Assembly: GCA_964523885.1 (NCBI GenBank)
Contig: CAZFYX010000047.1
Coordinates: 1 to 64,000, forward strand
DNA: 64,000 nucleotides
Direction: 5' to 3'
Origin: SHXO01 sp964523885
Lineage (GTDB): Bacteria; Pseudomonadota; Gammaproteobacteria; Burkholderiales; SHXO01
The translations under genes were made by a program, and so were the position numbers. The notes beneath the pieces were generated by a model. It worked only from the letters and a program-made list of their open reading frames with translations, was not told where the DNA came from and made no database searches. This document shows positions 60,071 through 64,000 of this stretch, in pieces (position 1 is the first letter of the stretch; each line of letters starts with the position of its first letter).

Positions 60071-60628
60071 CTACGCCCGTCGGTACCCCAGCGGCCAGCG
60101 CGCGGACAGGCAATCGATGACCTCCGGGCTCAGGTCATGTGACGCGTGCGTCCAGACCGGGGCATCCTTGCGCAGCTTGCTCAGGTGGCGGTGGCGCAGG
60201 TTCACGTCCTCGAACGCCAGCTCGTCCCGCGCATACGCTGCGGCTTCCGCCTCGCTGCCGGGCTGGCCGCTGAACCACAGCCACTCGTTGGCGAAGCTGT
60301 CCTGCAGCTGCTCGAGCTGGTGGCAGAGCTCGTCCTCGACCGCGATGGGGTCCGGCAGCTGAGGGTCGCGCTGAGGATAGCGGTAGCGCCATCCGCCGTA
60401 GAGGTCACCTCCCTCGGTGACATAGAGCGGCCCCGAACCCGCCGCGAAGAAGCGCTCCAGGCGGAAGAACGCCGTCGGATAGCGGTAGTCGCAGAACCCG
60501 GTCCACCATCCGTACACATCGTCGCCGCGGACGAAGTAGACGACGGCGCACTCCAGCCCAGCACCGCGGGGTGAATAGGCGATGTAGTGCTGGGGCTGGG
60601 TGGCGAGGTAGGACTCCGGCGTGGTCAT
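60071..60628 (-). CDS. Hypothetical protein, aromatic-rich
   Basis: 185 residues, cytoplasmic, rich in Trp, Tyr and Arg (for example DDVYGWWTGFCDYRYPTAFF and GGDLYGGWRYRYPQRD). No signal peptide, membrane segment or nucleotide motif. I do not recognise the family. The ATG giving MTTPESYLATQPQHY is chosen; an in-frame start 14 codons earlier is weaker. It lies 69 bases upstream of polX on the same strand and 89 bases after the hemerythrin gene. Confidence 0.7.
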   Translation of the reverse strand: MTTPESYLATQPQHYIAYSPRGAGLECAVVYFVRGDDVYGWWTGFCDYRYPTAFFRLERFFAAGSGPLYVTEGGDLYGGWRYRYPQRDPQLPDPIAVEDELCHQLEQLQDSFANEWLWFSGQPGSEAEAAAYARDELAFEDVNLRHRHLSKLRKDAPVWTHASHDLSPEVIDCLSARWPLGYRRA

Positions 60629-60717
60629 GGCGCGCACTCCATGGAGCGGGCACTTTGCTCCAGCTTGCACTGCCGAGACTACGCCCGGCGTCCCGGCCCG
60701 CCTTGACGCACGTCAAC

Positions 60718-61299
60718 TCATGCCGGACCCAGGCCGAGCGGCGCGGGGGTCAGGTTGACGATCCGGGTGAACAGCCGGCGGAATTCGTCCCGCGCGTCGC
60801 CGGAGAAGTTGGGATCCTGGTTGGCTGCGAACGCCGCGTGGATCCCGCGCCAGTCGTCCGCGGTCAACGCGCGCTCGGCGACCGGCAGCACCTGGTCCTC
60901 CTCCTTCTGCATGTGGCTCCAGTAGAAGTCGGCGAAGCGCGACACTTCCCGGGAGAAGCGCTGCTGACCCTCTTTCGCGCCGGCCTCGAAGATGCTGAGC
61001 GCCACCGTAAGGTCGTTGAGCAGCTTCTCGCCCTGCGCGTGCTCGCGCTCGAGGTCCGCGATGATGGCGTCCGCTTCATGCGTCCGGCGCTTGAGCGCGG
61101 CGAAGAGGTAGCGGTCCTCCTTCGGGTGGTGCAAGCGCTCCGGATACTCGCGGATGTAGTACAGCATCGCGTGCAGCAGGCGGAAGTCCGGCGTGCGGCC
61201 CTTGTCGTGGATCTCGCGCACCAGGAACTGCAGGGCGTGCACCACGGCGCCCAGCGACCGATGTTCGTCCCGCAGGATCGTTGCCGCTTCGTGCTTCAT
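60718..61299 (-). CDS. Hemerythrin HHE domain protein
   Basis: 193 residues forming a four-helix bundle with the di-iron ligand pattern H13 (RDEHRSLGAVVHAL), H57/H58 and E61 (RLHHPKEDRYLF), H87 (LEREHAQGEK), H129 and E133 (SHMQKEEDQVLP). Such proteins bind O2 or NO or help Fe-S repair. Cytoplasmic, no signal peptide. It lies 28 bases downstream of the Rieske gene on the same strand and could be part of that transcript. Confidence 0.92.
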   Translation of the reverse strand: MKHEAATILRDEHRSLGAVVHALQFLVREIHDKGRTPDFRLLHAMLYYIREYPERLHHPKEDRYLFAALKRRTHEADAIIADLEREHAQGEKLLNDLTVALSIFEAGAKEGQQRFSREVSRFADFYWSHMQKEEDQVLPVAERALTADDWRGIHAAFAANQDPNFSGDARDEFRRLFTRIVNLTPAPLGLGPA

Positions 61300-61327
61300 G
61301 TGCGTCCTCCCGGCACGGGTATGCCCA

Positions 61328-61693
61328 TCAGGCTATTTTGAGCAGGGTGCCGTCGCGTTGCAACGGCAGGGCTTCCAAGTGGGCGCCGAGGCAGGGTCCC
61401 TCGTAGCAGTAGCCGTCCTCAACCCGGAACATCGCGGTGTGGTGTGCGCACATCAGGATTTCGCCATCGAAGCAGTGGAACACCTGCGGCTCGTAGTTCA
61501 GCGGCAGCGAGAAGTGCGGGCAGCAGTTGCGGTAGGCCCACACCCGCTCACCGCTGCGGAGCAGCAGCACGCCGAACGCGTTCTTGCCCTCCCCGAAGGC
61601 CACTTCGCACGCGCCGCCGTCCGGGACCTGTGTCACGTCGCACAGGCTGGTGCCGCTGGCCGGCGCGTTCGGCAGGCTGCGCCAGTCGCTCAT
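61328..61693 (-). CDS. Rieske [2Fe-2S] ferredoxin-type protein
   Basis: 121-residue Rieske protein. Cluster ligands are C58 and H60 (CPHFSLPL) and C82 and H85 (CAHHTAMF), with the usual inter-motif length of about 22 residues. No membrane anchor or signal, so it is a soluble ferredoxin or small oxygenase subunit. The ATG overlaps the dioxygenase stop by four bases (ATGA), giving strict coupling. An additional Cys (C57) and a CYEGPC stretch follow. It probably carries electrons for, or protects, an aromatic oxygenase. Confidence 0.93.
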   Translation of the reverse strand: MSDWRSLPNAPASGTSLCDVTQVPDGGACEVAFGEGKNAFGVLLLRSGERVWAYRNCCPHFSLPLNYEPQVFHCFDGEILMCAHHTAMFRVEDGYCYEGPCLGAHLEALPLQRDGTLLKIA

Positions 61694-62553
61694 GCCCGCT
61701 GCGGCATGAGGCCGAAGTCGTAGTGGACGGTGTAGTACGGGCGTTCCATCCGCTTGCCGTCCGGCGCCACGCCGGGCGCGTGGCGCACGAAGTCCACCAC
61801 CAGCGAGTTCTTCACCGCGAACACGGCATCGGATTCGAGGTAGGGATCGCCTTCCACGAACACGTGCGTGGTCACCGGCTCGTAGCCCGGAGCGGAAAGG
61901 ATCATGTGGGTGTGCGCCGGGCGGTACGGATGCCGGCCCATGCGGAGCAGCATCTGGCCGACGGGGCCGTCGGTGGGGATCGGGTAGCTCACCGGCTTGA
62001 TGGTCCAGAATGCATAGCGACCCTCGGCATCCGTACGGATCTTGCCGCGGCCGCGCAGCCCCTTGCCTTCGAGCTGCACGTCGTACCAGCCCTCGCCGTC
62101 GGTGGACCACAGGTCCAGCGTGGCGCCGGCGATCGGCTGGCCCGCCGGGGTGAGCACACGCCCCGAGAAGTAGGTCGGATCGCCCGGCGCGCCCTCGGCG
62201 ATGTTCGCGCCTGCTGGCAGCTCCGGCTGATCGGGAACGTAGAACGGCCCGAGCACCGTGGACTCGGTTGCGCCCGTGGTCTTCCGGTGGTTGATGGCAT
62301 CGACCAGCATCGATACGCCCAGCGTGTCCGAGAGCAGGATGTACTCCTGCCGCTTGTCGTCGCACTTCTGGCCGGTGGCGGTGAGGAACTGGATGCCGGC
62401 GAACCACTCCGCCTCGGTCAGCTCGGTTTCGCGCACGAAGGCATGCAGATGCCGGATCAGGCTGGCCATGACCTGTTTGAAGCGCGGGTCGGTCGCACCC
62501 TCCAGCTTGGCCAGCACGGCGTCGGTGAGGTTCTCTTCGGTGAGGTTGCGCAT
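61690..62553 (-). CDS. Intradiol ring-cleavage dioxygenase (hydroxyquinol/catechol 1,2-dioxygenase type)
   Basis: 287-residue non-haem Fe(III) enzyme. The N-terminal helical dimer domain (about 1-95) is typical of catechol and hydroxyquinol 1,2-dioxygenases. Predicted iron ligands are Y157 (GEGWYDVQ), Y190 (KPVSYPIP), H214 and H216 (RPAHTHMIL). VLGPFYVPDQPEL is the entry of the catalytic domain. Hydroxyquinol 1,2-dioxygenase fits the sequence slightly better than catechol; this is a judgement. The product would feed maleylacetate or beta-ketoadipate metabolism, in line with the thiolase upstream. Confidence 0.92.
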   Translation of the reverse strand: MRNLTEENLTDAVLAKLEGATDPRFKQVMASLIRHLHAFVRETELTEAEWFAGIQFLTATGQKCDDKRQEYILLSDTLGVSMLVDAINHRKTTGATESTVLGPFYVPDQPELPAGANIAEGAPGDPTYFSGRVLTPAGQPIAGATLDLWSTDGEGWYDVQLEGKGLRGRGKIRTDAEGRYAFWTIKPVSYPIPTDGPVGQMLLRMGRHPYRPAHTHMILSAPGYEPVTTHVFVEGDPYLESDAVFAVKNSLVVDFVRHAPGVAPDGKRMERPYYTVHYDFGLMPQRA

Positions 62554-62563
62554 TGCCGTCCTC

Positions 62564-63769
62564 CTAGACGCGTTCGATGACCATCGCGATGCCCTGGCCC
62601 ACGCCGATGCACATGGTGGCCAGCGCGTAGCGCCCGCCGCGGCGGCGCAGCTCGTACGCTGCGGTGAGCACCAGCCGTGCACCGCTCATCCCGAGCGGAT
62701 GCCCGATCGCGATCGCACCGCCGTTGGGATTCACGTGCTCGGCGTCGTCCGCAACGCCGAGGTCCCGCAGCGCTGCGAGAACCTGGCTCGCGAACGCTTC
62801 GTTTAGCTCGAGCACGCTCATGTCCTCGACTTTCAGCCCGAGGCGCGCGAGCAGCTTCTTCGACGCGGGGGCGGGTCCGAATCCCATGATGCGTGGCGGC
62901 ACCCCGGCGGTCGCAGTGCCGGCGACCCGGGCAATTGGCTTCAGGCCATGACGCTTCACCGCCGCTTCGCTCGCGACCAGCAGCGCCGCCGCGCCATCGT
63001 TCACGCCTGAGGCGTTGCCTGCCGTGACCGACAGCTCGGGCGCGTTGATGCCCTTGAGCCTGGCGAGCGCCTCGATGGTGGTGTCCGGCCGCGGGTGCTC
63101 GTCGGTGCCGAACATCACCGGGTCGCCCTTCCGCTGCGGGATGGCCACCGCCACGATCTCGTCCTTGAAGCGACCCGCCTCGTTGGCCCGGTGCCAGCGC
63201 TGCTGGCTGCGCAGCGCGAACTGGTCCTGGTCGTGCCGCGACACCTTGAAGTCGGCCGCCACGTTGTCGGCCGTCTCCGGCATGGCGTCCACGCCGTACT
63301 TCTCCTTCATCAGCTTGTTGACGAAGCGCCAGCCGATGGTCGTGTCGAACACCTGCGCGGTGCGCGAGAACGCGCTGTCGGCCTTGCCCATGACGAACGG
63401 CGCGCGTGTCATCGACTCGACGCCGCCGGCGATCATCAGGTCGACCTCGCCCGCCTTGATCGCGCGCGCGGCCACGTTGATCGCGTCCATGCCGGAGCCG
63501 CACAGGCGGTTGATCGTGCAGCCCGGCACCTCCACCGGCAGCCCGGCCAGCAGTCCGGCCATGCGCGCGACGTTGCGGTTGTCCTCGCCAGCCTGGTTGG
63601 CGCATCCGTAGACGATGTCGTCGACCGCCCACCAGTCCAGGTCCGGATGGCGCTGCATGAGCGCCTTGATCGGCAGGGCGCCGAGGTCGTCGGTGCGGAT
63701 GGAGGAAAGCGAGCCGCCGTAGCGGCCGATCGGCGTGCGCACGCCGTCGCAGATGAAGGCTTCAGCCAT
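62564..63769 (-). CDS. pcaF: 3-oxoadipyl-CoA/acetyl-CoA thiolase
   Basis: 401-residue thiolase. The nucleophile C90 is in INRLCGSGMDAI; the acid/base pair is H357 (GGAIAIGHPLGMSGAR) and C387 (TMCIGVGQGIA). The start AEAFICDGVRTPIGRYGGSLS and the 401-residue length match beta-ketoadipyl-CoA thiolases (PcaF/PaaJ). It would release succinyl-CoA and acetyl-CoA from aromatic degradation. It lies ten bases before the dioxygenase gene and overlaps the upstream permease by eight bases. Confidence 0.92.
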   Translation of the reverse strand: MAEAFICDGVRTPIGRYGGSLSSIRTDDLGALPIKALMQRHPDLDWWAVDDIVYGCANQAGEDNRNVARMAGLLAGLPVEVPGCTINRLCGSGMDAINVAARAIKAGEVDLMIAGGVESMTRAPFVMGKADSAFSRTAQVFDTTIGWRFVNKLMKEKYGVDAMPETADNVAADFKVSRHDQDQFALRSQQRWHRANEAGRFKDEIVAVAIPQRKGDPVMFGTDEHPRPDTTIEALARLKGINAPELSVTAGNASGVNDGAAALLVASEAAVKRHGLKPIARVAGTATAGVPPRIMGFGPAPASKKLLARLGLKVEDMSVLELNEAFASQVLAALRDLGVADDAEHVNPNGGAIAIGHPLGMSGARLVLTAAYELRRRGGRYALATMCIGVGQGIAMVIERV

Positions 63770-64000
63770 GTCGGGAGTCCTTGTCGGGTTCGTGCAGCAC
63801 CAGCCGGCGCTGCACAGGAAAGAAGTGTAGGTCGAATCGGTGCGACAGCCAGCCCCACAGGCCGCGGGGGAACTTGATCGTCACCACGATCGCGATCAGG
63901 CCCAGGCCGACCAGGTACCAGGTGCCGTAGTCGGAGAACAGCTTGTTGAGCAGGTAGAACAGGATCACGCCGACGATCGGACCTTCGATGGTGCCGATGC
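63762..64000 (-). CDS. LivM-type ABC transporter permease (partial, 3' end)
   Basis: The last 78 codons of a branched-chain-type permease running off the window. The visible part (IGTIEGPIVGVILFYLLNKLF, then two hydrophobic segments and the tail FPRGLWGWLSHRFDLHFFPVQRRL) is the typical LivM C-terminus. Its end overlaps the thiolase start by eight bases, so this importer is probably dedicated to the aromatic acid degraded by the downstream enzymes. Confidence 0.85.
   Translation of the reverse strand, partial: IGTIEGPIVGVILFYLLNKLFSDYGTWYLVGLGLIAIVVTIKFPRGLWGWLSHRFDLHFFPVQRRLVLHEPDKDSRHG

Overview
The window reads as a contiguous piece of a high-GC betaproteobacterial chromosome (Burkholderiales, Rhodocyclales or Nitrosomonadales type; I cannot name the genus). 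The grounds are gene order: rpmH-rnpA-yidD-yidC-mnmE-mnmG-rsmG-parA-parB-atpIBEFHAGDC on one side of dnaA-dnaN-gyrB, and the block smg-dprA-LysM / def-fmt-rsmB-DUF4390-ntrY-ntrX, which is characteristic of that class. Coding density is very high. No gap exceeds about 215 bases, and I see no tRNA, rRNA, insertion sequence, prophage or CRISPR array.

Layout. 1-4351 (minus): a branched-chain-amino-acid-type ABC importer, livK-livH-livM-livG-livF, with livF cut by the window edge. 4379-11480 (minus): the complete nine-gene F1Fo ATP synthase operon with a recognisable promoter and terminator. 11543-19717: the origin-proximal segregation, tRNA-modification and membrane-insertion genes, with two parS sites between mnmG and mnmE. 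19649-24934: candidate oriC, then dnaA, dnaN and gyrB on the plus strand, meeting topA head-on at a 15-bp hairpin. 28048-30775: smg, dprA and a LysM protein (minus). 30911-37665 (plus): an almost fully overlapping operon of protein-maturation and rRNA-methylation genes leading into an NtrY/NtrX-type two-component pair whose regulator has lost the sigma-54 contact loop. 37794-48423 (plus): central carbon and purine genes tkt-glk-gap-pgk-pyk-purE-purK-purC and the tRNA t6A gene tsaC/sua5, without the fba gene often found here.

48423-54010 is the most interesting accessory stretch. An SbtA-like bicarbonate transporter, an SbtB-like PII protein and an unknown 66-residue protein are joined by stop/start overlaps. 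They face a serine-glyoxylate-type aminotransferase, which is divergent from a large FAD/Fe-S 2-hydroxyacid dehydrogenase. The 37-base divergent gap contains a perfect 16-nt palindrome with a TAGAAT hexamer on each strand. Together this suggests inorganic-carbon uptake linked to glycolate/glyoxylate metabolism, which is an inference.

54097-61299 holds an IlvD/Edd dehydratase, a membrane protein fused to a spermidine-synthase-like domain, YceI, PolX, an unknown 185-residue protein and a hemerythrin. 61328-64000 (minus) is the end of an aromatic-catabolism cluster: a second Liv-type permease (partial), a beta-ketoadipyl-CoA-type thiolase, an intradiol dioxygenase and a Rieske ferredoxin overlapping it by four bases.

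All positions come from reading the sequence. No database search was run, so family names rest on motifs, length and gene order.
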